64,000 nt of DNA from positions 62,001 through 126,000 of the forward strand of contig JANBVO010000065.1 in the NCBI GenBank assembly GCA_030052745.1, read 5' to 3'. This document shows positions 35,084 to 46,198 of the stretch, piece by piece. Position numbers and translations under genes: made by a program. The DNA is from Pleurostoma richardsiae (lineage: Eukaryota > Ascomycota > Sordariomycetes > Calosphaeriales > Pleurostomataceae). Positions within the stretch are counted from its first letter, which is position 1, and each line of letters starts with the position of its first letter. The notes below the pieces were generated by a model. It saw nothing but the letters and a program-made list of their open reading frames with translations, did not search any database and was not told the origin of the DNA.

Positions 35084-36582
35084 ATGGCTACTACTTTCGA
35101 CGCGGGCAAGCGCGAGACCGACACGGAGCGCTATGCAACGGTCAATGGGAACATTGAACCCCAGGGGTATGGGGTTTTAGCCAACATCAACCTGCTGTCC
35201 ATTAATGAGTACGGACAAGGTATCTGCGCCGACTTAGGCGGCACGTAACGCTGAGTCGAGTACAGATTCGGGTGGTGGCGTGCGCAACCTGATCCAGCTG
35301 TATCAACTCGACATCTTGATGAAGGTGCTGGGAAAGAGGCACGGTGGTCGATCAGATTTGAAGCCGTGCCAGTATTTCCACATAATTGCCGGCACTGGTG
35401 CTGGAGGGTGAGTCTCTTTCTTTCTCCCCAATTCTCCTTAATTCTCCCTGGGGGGTTGTTTGCTAATGCACCACTCTTATTCATAGAATTATAGCCATCA
35501 TGCTAGGCCGCCTCCGCATGTCTATCAAAGAGGCCGTCACCGCGTACAAGGCCCTAGGTGAAGCCGTGTACGCCGAGGAGAGCGTCTCGAGCTACAGCGG
35601 TTCCGGACCGCTCTTCGACTCGTAAAAGCTCGGGGAGGAGGTCGCCAAGCTCCTCGAGGCAAGGGGGGTGGGCGGGTCCATGATGGACCCGATCGATCCG
35701 GAACCGAAAATGGGGAAAGTGGTTCTCTGCTCGCTGACACAGTCCATGCCCGTGCGGCCGACCATCTTCCGCTCCTATGGCGAGGATTCTACCGATATAA
35801 CCACTGCGATCAGGGCGGCGGCTGCCTACCCGGGGCTGTTCGCGGACGTGGAGATCGCGGGACCTGAGAAAGACGAGCGCGGTGGGGATGAAGAGGAAGA
35901 GAGTGGCAAGAGCGACAAAAAGGAGAAGAACCAGGAGGCGTTGAAGAAAGATGGTCGGGACAAGGAGGGGGACGAGCAGGAGGAGGCAGACTACAATATC
36001 GGCCCCAGCCCTGGCTACGTCGACCCAGTCCGTGTCCTCGTACAGGAAGCGAGCAGCATTGCCAGCTTCTCCAGGCCGATCGGCTGCATCATCAGCCTCG
36101 GAGGCGGCCCGGAGCTAGACCTAAAGTCATGGCTGCTCCGACTGCTGTCCGCCCGCACTGCAGCGCTGCGCAGCATGAACGACGTCCTCGGGAGCGCGCA
36201 GCGACACGCCGCTTGCCTGTGGGCGGAGCTCCGGGACGTCCTCTCGTGCAGCAACTACTGCCGGCTGGGCGGCCTGGACGAGCGGCTGGCGGGCGTCTCG
36301 ATGGAGCAGTGGGGCCGGGCCGGGGAGGTCGAGGGCGCGGCGCGCGCGTCGTTCGGGCGGTCGGCCGTCGTGTCGACGTGCTTGGCGCGGGACCCGGACG
36401 TGCTGGCCGACAGGGTCGAGATGATGAGCGAAGGTGCGACGTGGGTGGCGAGGCACATGCTGGTCGTCCACAACCAGTACCAGTGGCGGCTCGGGCCGTC
36501 GTGGCTCGTCAGATGGGTTTCGTACCTCGCGGACGTTTCATTTTACCGCAAGCTGCTCCCCTGGAAGGGGAGGAAGTATTGA
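35084..36582 (+). pseudogene. Patatin-like phospholipase paralogue 1, catalytic serine lost and in-frame stop
   Basis: Exons 35084..35219, 35266..35407 and 35487..36582 (introns 46 and 79 nt). Patatin-like proteins are Ser-Asp lipid acyl hydrolases. Here the oxyanion loop is recognisable after splicing (DSGGGVRNLIQLYQLDILMK, Asp46), as are the helix GIIAIMLGRLRMSIKEAV and the region FRSYGEDSTDITTAIRAAAA. But the GxSxG nucleophile motif reads GTGAG, with Gly90 in place of Ser. The usual DGGLGYNNPV segment reads NIGPSPGYVDPV, so the Asp is gone too. A TAA stop at 35623-35625 (codon 139) interrupts the family's FDS-KL segment. The frame then stays open for another 318 codons. An acidic Lys/Glu-rich insert near 35860-35990 is foreign to the family. 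It is probably a decaying gene, or a 138-residue truncated product. It is the tandem sister of the next patatin copy. Confidence 0.75.
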
Positions 36583-36955
36583 GATGGAGGTTTGTGCTTT
36601 CTTTTGGTTAAGATACCTAGTCTACTATCTAAACAGCTTCAAGTTCCAGCACGTTGACTTACACATGACCGAGGCTTTTCTCTGCCCTGCGCCCTCTAGT
36701 GTATCCGACAACTACCGTACAGTGCCACATCAGAATCTGTTACCTCCTATGCCGCCAGTCGTTTGCTGTCACCAGCCGTTGGACGTGTGCAACCCCTGCG
36801 TGGCGACGGTAGACACGTTTGCCCTGCGTGCCTTTGAGGGCAGTGAAAGGGGAGGACAAAGGTCTGCAAGAAAGCCACACTGGCCATCTCCCCACACGAG
36901 ATGAAAGAAGTCAAATATAAAACACGGCTAGCTTTTCGCTCATCCACAGAAGAAG
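36583..36955. other. Spacer between the two patatin-like copies
   Basis: These 373 bp hold the 3' flank of copy 1 and the promoter of copy 2, with TATAAAA at 36916-36922, only 34 bp before the chosen ATG. No other gene was seen. Confidence 0.45.
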
Positions 36956-38200
36956 ATGCCTCCCAAAAGCAAGCACAACGAGATGGACCCTCCACCACCG
37001 CCCCCGTACGAGACACGCAGTAGCGTATTCGCTGCGAACCTGCAACTTGCGGGAGGATCAACGACGCGACGGAGAGAGCCTCCCCCTTATCCGCGTTCGC
37101 TGAGAGTGCTCTGCATAGGTATGTAGCTGCTTCGATGTTTCCCAAAAGCTATCGTAGAGCTAAGCAAGCACAGAAGCTGGAGGCGGAGTCCGCAACTTGT
37201 CACAACTCTTCATCCTGGGTGAGGTGATGCAGAATGTCAAGAATAGACTACCTAGAAGTCTCACTCAGATACCAAAGCCGTGCGAGTTTTTTGATATCAT
37301 TGGAGGCAGAGGAGCCGGTGGGTAAGTGATGTGCTATCCCGGGGACTGCAATATATCCTCTCTGACCGCTGACTCGATAGCATCATCGCCATCTTGCTCG
37401 GTAGGTTGCGCATGTCGGTTGACGAAGCCATCGAAGCGTACAAAGAGATCGCTTCAGCCGCGTTCAGGTCCCACAGCTCCTATATACCATGGCGGCCAGA
37501 CTTTGATGCGGCAGCCCTAGAGATGAAGCTCAATGATATTGTGACCCGGAGGGGTCTCGGAGATCGCATGCTCGACGCAGACAACCCGTGGCATCGGTGG
37601 GCTGAGACTGTGGTATTCGCGCGGGTCAAGACCGACCTCGGGGTGCAACCGAAGACGTTCAGGAGCTATTGCATCGAGGGTGAATGCCATCAAGACAAAG
37701 AAGACACGATTATCGAAACAGTACGAGACACAACCGCGCAGTGGCCGTTCTTCCCGCCGCAGAGGTGGCTGGATATGGTCTTCGAACCAGAAACCCGCCT
37801 CGACTGGGCACCCCATGTGGCGCTGACAGAAGAGGCGCGGCGCCTATCCTTGGTCAAGTATGGTAGGAAGCTGGAGGTAACCTGCAGTGTTTCACTCGGA
37901 GCAGGACCTCCGGGCCGAGAGCGGGACAGAGCCGACAGGAAGCTCAACGAGATGTGCCGTTCATGCGATAAGGCCTGGGGAAACACCATGCTCAAAGATC
38001 CCAGTGATCCAGCAAGGACCTTTGAACCGAGCGAGGTGGACTGGAAACCAGAACACATCCGGCTTAGCATCATTCGGGGCTTCGGGCGCATCTCGCTGGA
38101 CGACTGGACTAAAGTCGACGAAGTCAGAGATTTAGCGGCACGGTACGCCCGAGACTCTGGCCTGACTGTTCAAAGGGCTGCTCGTCTCATAATTTCGTAG
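36956..38200 (+). CDS. Patatin-like pseudo-enzyme paralogue 2 (no catalytic Ser-Asp dyad)
   Basis: CDS join(36956..37118, 37174..37321, 37381..38200), 376 residues, introns of 55 and 59 nt with clean consensus sites. It starts with a Pro-rich N-terminus (PPPPPPYE). The oxyanion loop is EAGGGVRNLSQLFILGEVMQ, with Glu55 where Asp is usual. The nucleophile elbow is GGRGAGG, with Gly101 in place of the catalytic Ser of GxSxG. The helix GIIAILLGRLRMSVDEAIEA follows. Later family blocks persist (QPKTFRSYCIEG; QWPFFPPQRW), but the DGG/DGA segment with the catalytic Asp reads RLDWAPHVALTEEA. The two introns sit at exactly the same positions as in paralogue 1 (before GGGVRN, and inside the GAGG elbow), proving tandem duplication. 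The frame is intact, so it is not an obvious pseudogene; a binding or regulatory role is possible. A second ATG at 36983 would better fit the TATA box 34 bp upstream of the first. Confidence 0.8.
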
Positions 38201-38312
38201 GGTCGAGGTTTTGAGCGGATATAGGAAGGCAGTGCGAATGGCCTTGGCGGCCTTAGATCGTCCGAGAGCACGCCAAAGGGGCCGAAAACCTTTCAACTTT
38301 CCATAAATATCG

Positions 38313-39401
38313 TTAAGTCTTTTCGTTAGCCGAGCGAGTGTCGGCCCATAGCTTGTCAATAATCTGGAAGATCGCAGTGACGTCTCTCATAACGGCTTCG
38401 TCCACCTGCCCGCCGAGCCTCTGTTGTACCTTGTCCGGGTGCCAGCGGACTCGTTCTTCCTTGAGCTTCGCGGCGAACTCCTTCTCGCCAAGACCCTCGA
38501 GGTCCAGCCCCTTTACGAAGAACGATCTGACGTTCTCCTCCTCTATATCCCTGCGCTGCCGGCTCTCAGCCGGCCACGGGATGCCCTCCAACGCACCGTC
38601 CCACCGTGCCCACGAATCGAGGTATTCGCCCCACCGGTCCTTCCACAGCCTCCTCCTCTTCCTTTCCTGGCCTCTCCGCAGACTCCTCTCCATCTCGGCG
38701 TGTATCCTCCGATCCTCCTCCGCCTTCCTCTCCCTCGCCTCCTTGTCCTTCTGCCGCCTCGCTCGCTCCTCCAACAGCCCGGCGTGTGTCTTCTCCCACA
38801 TCTTCTGGCGCACGTACGCCGCGTACTCGTCGTCCGTCATGCGCTCCAGCTCCCCCTGGTCGTTGACCCGCTCCCGCTGCGACGCGTAGACGTGCACCGG
38901 CTGCCCGTAGACGGTCTCCCAGTAGGCGGCGCCCTCGTCGTCGGCCATGGCGTCGAAGAGGGACTCGCGGAATGCGGCGTCCGGGTCGAGGCGCCGCTGC
39001 TGGTACGGGTCCGGCGGCTCTTCCTCGTCGGGACTGGGCGTCGGCGTGCGAGGCCGCTTGTGACGGTGGTGGCGGCGATGATGCTCCCGCGAGGATGTGC
39101 TGTGTTCATCTTCGTTGTGACCATGGCGGGAACTACCCTGGCGGGACTTGGAGGAGTGCTTCGACTTGAAACGGAATCTCGCCCGTTTTGCCGCATGAGC
39201 ATCATCATCGCCTGCTCCTGCTGAAGATGGGTCTGCGGCAGTGTCGTCTTCCTTGGAGGGGGACTGGCGGGGCGCCGCATCCTCCATCTTGCTGTCGGCG
39301 CGGGGCCGCAAAGTGTTGATGGAGGCTAGGATGTGCACTCTCTTTGGAGATCGGGGTACATCTATGTGTCCATCTGTGTGACCGGGGGTCTCATTCTGCA
39401 T
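38313..39401 (-). CDS. NFKBIL1-like (NF-kappa-B inhibitor-like) J-domain-related nuclear protein
   Basis: A single exon of 362 residues. The N-terminal half is disordered and basic (His/Arg/Lys/Ser-rich, for example HHRRHHRHKRPR). The middle is a long charged helix (EERARRQKDKEARERKAEED). The C-terminal half carries the family block: YLDSWARWDGALEGIPWP, then EERVRWHPDKVQQRLGG with an HPD-type loop, and DVTAIFQIIDKLW. Vertebrate NFKBIL1 has this same WHPDK region and has been linked to splicing and NF-kappa-B control; the ankyrin repeats of the animal protein are absent, as in fungi. The role here is inferred as nuclear, possibly splicing-related. The start could instead be Met39 (39287), where the sequence MEDAAPRQSPSKED begins. 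It is convergent with the patatin-like copy 2 (112 bp apart). Confidence 0.78.
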   Translation of the reverse strand: MQNETPGHTDGHIDVPRSPKRVHILASINTLRPRADSKMEDAAPRQSPSKEDDTAADPSSAGAGDDDAHAAKRARFRFKSKHSSKSRQGSSRHGHNEDEHSTSSREHHRRHHRHKRPRTPTPSPDEEEPPDPYQQRRLDPDAAFRESLFDAMADDEGAAYWETVYGQPVHVYASQRERVNDQGELERMTDDEYAAYVRQKMWEKTHAGLLEERARRQKDKEARERKAEEDRRIHAEMERSLRRGQERKRRRLWKDRWGEYLDSWARWDGALEGIPWPAESRQRRDIEEENVRSFFVKGLDLEGLGEKEFAAKLKEERVRWHPDKVQQRLGGQVDEAVMRDVTAIFQIIDKLWADTRSANEKT

Positions 39402-40737
39402 TTCTCGTCTTGCCGTTCTGCGATGTGGTTTTGCTGTTGTGTTCTAATGTGACGCACCTTATCGGGGCTTTCTTTCGTATCGCTATCCAACTGTGGCGTA
39501 TGTACCTAAATTAATCGAGCCGCAGCCATTGGCCCGGCGCCCTGGCGCGCTGCCACGGGGCACCGGCTCTGGCCTCTTAACTTTCTGGGGTGGCGAGCAC
39601 GTAAACTAAGGTACCTTCGATATTCGGTATTCAGAATGTTTCTTACTATCGCCGCCTTCGATCTTTCCTAGAGCCCTGCGCTCTACCCTTTGTCTTATTG
39701 AGCGCCTTCGTGCTACTTTCCGTCCTCGGACGAACTGCGAACACGGCGGACGGGGTTGACTCTAAGAACGAGGATCGCTGGGAGGAGAAAGTTGGCGAGT
39801 TTACAGAGAATTTGCAAGACATCATTGTAAAGGGTGGCTTGACAAACGGGATCAAGCACGAGGTCACGAAGACGGAGACATAGATGCCATGTAAGAAAAA
39901 ACCGTTTGAGGTCGGAGCCTAACTTTTGGGCATCTAGACCTATATGTAGCAACAGAGCTTTCTGCATCATCCTGGGCAACGCTTGTCAGTACTTTAAGCA
40001 GGGTGCCCGAGGCGACATGATATAGTGTTTCATGTCCGTCAGGATAGGCACTGCTAATGAACACAATTCTCTCAACTCAGAAAGTTGAACTGGCAAACTC
40101 GCAGCGCGAGTGTGCTGGAGATCAGCGGAGAATTTCTTCCGGTCAGGTCTTCTTGGGTTTCCACACAAAATATCTCCGATGGGGCTCCATATCCGCATTT
40201 GGAGCCGGCCGCGAAAGCGAAAAGGGCGTCCGGCTCGGCGCCGAAAGCTGTGGAGACGCATGGGAGGCGAGAATGGACGAACTCGTCCGAGAGCCCCGGA
40301 CGTCCCTTACGTCAGACGCCGTCTCACTTCGTCTTCTTTGCTTTTTGCTCTCCCTGCTGATCGGCTCACCGGCACGTCCTTTACGACGCGGAACTTGCGC
40401 CCTATGCAAGGCACTAACTCCGATGGGGTGTTGTGGGTGTGCTCGTCCGCGGCTCCTGTCCCGGTGACATCATGCGCGCACGGCTGCATTAGTCAAGGCT
40501 TTCGGCTTCCGCACAATGGGCGAGGGCGATTATGGATCGATCATTGGAAATCTACGTGGGTAAGCGGGCAGGGTGGTGGTGGTGGTAGTAAATCCCCGTT
40601 AACCCCGGGCCGGCACAGCGGCGGTCAGATATAATTAGTATGACGCCCCTGGCAGCCTTTCTGCTGCTCGGAAAGCCTCAGTTGCCGGGTTGTATGGAAC
40701 CTGGATAGCATCGTAGAACGCTTTTCCGTGGACGAAT
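39402..40737. other. Gene-free region upstream of the NFKBIL1-like and MFS genes
   Basis: About 1.3 kb between divergent genes. A 61-codon frame at 39698-39883 has a hydrophobic beginning and a charged rest, but it starts at TTG and no in-frame ATG precedes it before a stop, so it is not called. A TATA-like ATATAATTA lies near 40630, about 105 bp before the transporter ATG. Confidence 0.45.
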
Positions 40738-42651
40738 ATGGTTGGAATCGTACGAATACTGTCGAGGCCGACGGCCAAGCCGTATAGGGACAGAGATATC
40801 AAGCATACTGGGCCTCCTCACCTCAACGAGAATGGGCACGTTGACTTCGAGCCCGGGGACATTGAGAACCCACACAATTGGTCCTCCATGAGGCGAGGAT
40901 ACATAACAGTATGTGCCGTGCTTCTAGTAGTCAACGCTACTGTTGCGTCGTCAAGTCCGTCGGGCTGTATCCTCGTGAGTTCCCTGCTGCTTGCCGTTCG
41001 TTCCCTTCTACCCGGACGCTGGACTAACAAAGCCGAAGAGTATAGCAGAAAGCTTCCGTGTGTCAAGAGAAGCCGCGGGCCTTACTATCACGGTCTTTCT
41101 CCTGGGATACTGCGCCGGCCCGCTGGTCTTTGGCCCCTTGAGCGAATGGTTCGGTAGGCGATGGATCTTCTACATCACCTTCCTGCTGTATATTGCCTTC
41201 AACTTCCTGTGCGCCTTCGCCCCCAACTTCGGGGCCCTCCTGGTTGGCCGCTTCCTGACGGGCACCTTCGTCTCCGCCCCGCTGTCGAACTCGCCCGGCG
41301 TCCTGGCCGACCTATGGGGCCCGATCGAGCGCGCCAACGCCATGGCCGGTTTCTCGTGCATGGTCTGGGTTGGTCCCGCGCTGGGCCCCGTCATCTCCGG
41401 GTTCCTGGAGCTCAAGAAGGACTGGCGGTGGAGCTTCTACGTGCTGCTGTGGCTGGCCGGCGTCTCCGCCGTCTTCATGTTCTCCATCCCCGAGACGTAC
41501 GCGCCCGTCATCCTCCTGCACAAGGCGCGGAGGATCCGGAAGGCCAAGATCCCCGGCTACGAGGCCGTCCGGGCGCCGATCGAGGATACGGACCGGTCGC
41601 TGATCAACCTGTACAAGGTCGCCCTCACCCGGCCGTGGGTCATCCTCTTCGACCCCATCTCCTTCCTCGTCGCCATCTACCTGTCGGTGGTGTACCTCCT
41701 CCTCTACATGCTCTTCTCCATCTACCCCATCGTCTTCCAGGAGAAGCGCGGCTGGAACGCCGGCGTGGGCGAGCTGCCGCTGATCGGCACCATCGTCGGC
41801 GCCGTGCTCGGCGCCCTCGTCATCCTCGTCGACTCGCACTTCAAGGCCAAGAAGATGCGCGCCGGCGTCCCCCTGAAGCCGGAGGACCGGCTGAACCTGG
41901 CCATGGTCGGCGGCGTGGGCTTCTCCATCAGCATGTTCTGGCTGTCCTGGAGCGCCGAGTACAACTCGGTCCACTGGGTCGTGCCGACGCTCGCGGGCGT
42001 CTTCCTCGCGACGTTCATGATGCTGATCTTCGTCGCCTTCCTGAACTGTAAGGCTCTGTTTCCTCCCCTTTTCCGTCACCTCTCACGAGTTGCACGAGTA
42101 GAAACTAACAGCGAGACCCCTCCCCAGACCTGGTCGACACCTACCTAATGTTCGCCGCCAGCGCCGTGGCCGCCAACACCATCGTCCGCTCTGCGGCCGG
42201 CTCCTCCGCGCCGCTCTTCACCAACCAGATGTTCAGCGCGCTGGGCGTCGGCGGCGGCGGCTCGCTGATCGGCGGCGTCGCCGCTCTGCTGGCCGTCATC
42301 CCCTTCGCCTTCTACCGGTACGGCGAGCAGATCCGCATCCGGTCGCCGTTCGCCCCGACGGAGCAGCGCAAGAAGCCAGCGCCGGACGAGGAGGCCGGCG
42401 CTGCCGCCCAGGAGGAGGTTCAGGAAGAGGCGGTGCGCCAGGCCGACGCCGGTGAGGAGCTCACGCCACGCCCGTCGCGGTCGTCTAGCACGGTGGCGGG
42501 CGCCGAGACGGACGCGGAGAAGGAAGAGAAGAAGAGGGATGAGGAGGGAGGGAGGACGGACGTTGAGGAAGGTGAGGAGATGACCGTCGGTCGAGGTAGA
42601 GGCGGGACATCGGCGGAAGTGGACGGCAGATATGGAAAGGAGGTGGTCTGA
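40738..42651 (+). CDS. Major facilitator superfamily transporter, DHA1 (polyamine/multidrug) type
   Basis: CDS join(40738..40974, 41039..42047, 42128..42651), 589 residues, introns of 64 and 80 nt. It has twelve membrane segments, with the DHA1 drug:H+ antiporter marks: the N-terminal DIENPHNWS just before TM1, then GPLSEWFGRRWIFY (motif A) after TM2, and GPALGPVISGFL (motif C) in TM5. The central loop contains RRIRKAKIPGYEA, and the second half has NPG-type helices through AVIPFAFYRYGEQIR. Proteins of this group export polyamines, fungicides or other small molecules at the plasma membrane or vacuole; the substrate cannot be read from sequence. Unusual is a C-terminal cytoplasmic tail of about 95 residues, rich in Glu, Lys, Arg and Ser, which such transporters usually lack. 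Third codon positions are strongly G/C-rich, unlike the flanking patatin-like and unknown genes. No metabolite cluster surrounds it. Confidence 0.92.
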
Positions 42652-43135
42652 GGCGCCGAGTGATGAGGGTGCTGAGTATGTGAGAGGTCACTTATATGCT
42701 GTGTTTCTTCTGTGATGCCTCGACTGTAACACTATATAGCGAATCTTGCATAGCGCTGCTCAGGATAGTGAAAAGTTCCCGCGATACAGCGTTGGCATCC
42801 TCCACTCAAGGCAGTGCACTAAAAGCAACATTATCTAGTCTCCTTGATCATCCTCAAATTGGGACTTGACCGTTTCAATTCCAGTGGGCACATCCTAAGC
42901 TTCCATTAACAGTGGCCATTTCATGATGCCAGAGTGTAGACGCCATGCCTATTAAGTAGCCCCTAAGAGCAGACTGCAAAATCGCCCCAAAGCCAACACA
43001 GAATACCATAACCGCCGAAGACACCAGGCGAATAGCAATGCTGAGTTCCATAACGTCGTAAGTGTCGTCCTTTCCACCACCACACTGTCAAGACAGCTCG
43101 AGTACCCCACCTAGTGCGATTTGCATTCCGCGTAA
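42652..43135. other. Convergent 3' spacer
   Basis: These 484 bp lie between the convergent transporter and unknown acidic-protein genes. They are AT-rich, with no open frame or repeat of note; probably the two 3' untranslated regions. Confidence 0.5.
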
Positions 43136-44717
43136 TCACTCGATCGTGACCGGTTCATGAATGTCAATCCGAACGCGGACCACGCCATCCATGATCTCCT
43201 CGTCATATACCGCTCGAACCGCCCTATCCCACGCCTGACTCTCTGTCACAGTCTCAAAGCCGCCCGGAGTGTTGACCTGAACTGTGATAGGCGCATGGAA
43301 GGTCGAGCAGTGAGCAATGACCTCAGGAAAGCAACAGGCCTCGGGGTTGTCAGAATGGTTGAGCTTGATCGGCGGAATGACCCTGTCTGTGCCCCGCATC
43401 ACATTCATGATGTACGTGAGCACGGCGTTGGGAGCTACCTTCGTGAAAAGTCCGGGTGCACTGTCACTGCGCTTCCGCTTCCTGGGAGAAGAGGTAGACT
43501 CCCGACTTGGGGCCGGACTTGGCATCAATGTAGTGGTCGTCACTTGGCTAGCGTTAGCGGCAACCGAAGGAAACCGAGGCGAGATGTATGATAGTAATGA
43601 CGGAGGGACCGGGCGTAGAGGCGTGGGATGTCGAACTCGCGCTGCAGCGCCTTGCATGAGAGCCCCCTTGCTCTTGGACGTACGACCCTGTTTGCGTTGC
43701 CGCTCAATTCTGGCAATCCTGTAGACTGCTTGGGTGAAAGCGAGAAAGATCCTATTGAACTCTTAGCATCTGTGGAAGACAAGGGTACGGATGAAATACT
43801 CACTGGGTCGAGTCTTCTGGCCAGTTGTACTGCCTCTGCTTCGAGGGGAACGATGTCCTAGAAAACCAGCGCTGGCCCCAGCCTTGGATAACCAAGATCG
43901 ATAGCGAAGCATACATCGTCTTTAGCTTGTTCTTCTTCAGATAGTCAACTTCGTCGATACCATGCAGCTGGACAGCGTGTGCTGGATCTGCCAGATACCG
44001 CTTGGTGTCAGAGAGAAGCCTCTCGCCTTGAACACCATCCAGCTCCAGCAGTCGCAAGATCGTCTCCTTCGTGGAAGCGGAATCTGATAATGCATTAGCA
44101 CACCTTCCTTGGGGCGGGGGAAAGACCGACTTACTGAGCGTGATGTACGGCACCATATTCTCAAAGTTTGGGCATCCTACGTCGATGCGACGAGGCGGGG
44201 GATATCGGATGTGATACGGAATCCTGCTTTGGGCTTGGCCTAACTCTTGTGGCGAAGCCGAACGACATGCTTGAGCGTCATCGGAGGAGGATGCGTATCC
44301 TGCTGCAGGATAGTCAATATGGCGTCCTTGTAGCCCAGCCTCTGGAGTCGACTCCTGCTCGTCAAGCAAGAGAGCCAGCTCGAGCTCCAGATCCATATCT
44401 GATGGAAGCTGCAGCGAATTTTCAGGAGAACTGTTGGTACTGACATTTTGCCCCCATTCTGCTTGCACGCCTTCACGGGAAGGTGATGGTGAAGGCAGCG
44501 CGCTCTCTCTCGGAGAATTCTGAGGAAAAGGTGTGGGAAGAAACAGGTCAGGCAAGGCCAAGGCCGCCATTGGAGGTGGCTCAGAAGCATCGATGCTTGC
44601 AGGGCTTAGATCTTCCGTGAAAGAGGAAGAAACATCGCCGGCATCTTCTCCGAACAGAGACTCCTGCTCATCGCCCTCGCCAAAGAGTGACGACCAGTCG
44701 TCATCATCTTGCTCCAT
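43136..44717 (-). CDS. Acidic N-terminal protein of unknown function
   Basis: CDS complement(join(43136..43718, 43804..44083, 44135..44717)), 481 residues. I do not recognise a family. The N-terminal third is very acidic and Ser/Pro-rich (MEQDDDDWSSLFGEGDEQES), probably disordered. The middle is ordered-looking: PYHIRYPPPRRIDVGCPNFE, ERLLSDTKRYLADPAHAVQL, and a segment ending LSILVIQGWGQRWFSRTSFP. A basic patch follows (RIERQRKQGRTSKSK and later SPRKRKRSD), then a folded C-terminal block with VLTYIMNVMRGTDRVIPPIK and VRIDIHEPVTIE. The acidic region plus basic patch suggests a nuclear or chromatin-related role, but this is only inference. The 51-nt intron (44084-44134) has GTAAGT, a TGCTAAT branch and TCAG but no stop and keeps frame if retained. 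The start MEQDDDD was chosen over an in-frame ATG 20 codons upstream. Confidence 0.75.
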
Positions 44718-45348
44718 CTTCTGGGTGCTGTTCAGGTGCAGAAACCGAGGGACAGTGCTTGAGGTTGCCAGAGGCACAAGACAGCACGTCGTCCCCGACT
44801 CTGCAGTGCCGATTCAGCCCCCTTCAGTTGTGGGTTTGTTTGCCGCGAGAGAGAGAGTGTGTGTGTGTGTGTGTGTTGTGAGGTTGATGACGGCTCGCAG
44901 GCAACGACGCGGAAAGTTTTGATTGGGACGCTCCGTGAAAACACGCTAAGCACACACTGTGCTGAACCCCTCCAATTGGCGCAAGTCGACTTAACTGAGG
45001 TAAGGTGCCGACACTGTGCCCTGGGCTTCATCCATATCACCACCACCTAGGAAAGAGGTTGTACCTAACACGCACAATCAACTGGACAACACATCTGCTC
45101 TCCTCTTCTTCTTCTTTGAAGAAATACTTAAGTCACGTACTCCCGTGAACCGTCAAGGGACAGTCGATTGGATCAAAGGTGCCTCTTCCACGTGACCACC
45201 CTCAATCGAGGTGAGAATCCTCTTTCTATATTGACAAGAAGCTTGGATTGAATCTGCCCCTAGGCTATCCCTGTCTCATAGCACTGATATTTGTCAAGAT
45301 AAGCGCCCATTTTCTCGTGCAGAGCAGCAGCACCAGAGCAGCGGCACC
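44718..45348. promoter_or_regulatory. Divergent promoter region with GA/GT microsatellite
   Basis: These 631 bp separate the acidic unknown gene (minus) from the N-terminal methyltransferase gene (plus). They contain a GA repeat running into a GT repeat near 44847-44876 and a CT-rich stretch near 45100-45120. No TATAAA was seen. Confidence 0.5.
44847..44876. repeat. (GA)n(GT)n microsatellite
   Basis: About six GA units run directly into about eleven GT units, located about 130-160 bp upstream of the start codon of the minus-strand unknown gene. Such alternating purine-pyrimidine tracts can vary in length between strains. Confidence 0.85.

Positions 45349-46198
<850 letters not shown>

Noticed and set aside
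35623-35625. Stop codon in patatin copy 1 repaired by A-to-I RNA editing
   Set aside because: Stop-loss editing known in Sordariomycetes acts mostly on UAG; a UAA would need two edits and there is no evidence for it here.
39698-39883. Possible small secreted protein of 61 residues
   Set aside because: It starts with TTG, no in-frame ATG precedes it before a stop, and no convincing upstream exon was found.
41312-42079. 255-codon frame on the minus strand opposite the transporter
   Set aside because: Same GC3 artefact; the plus strand encodes clear membrane helices with correct splicing.
43556-43618. A second short intron in the last exon of the acidic unknown gene (GTCCCT..CTAACGCTAG on the minus strand)
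   Set aside because: Its 62-nt removal would break the reading frame that continues to the C-terminus, and the donor is poor.
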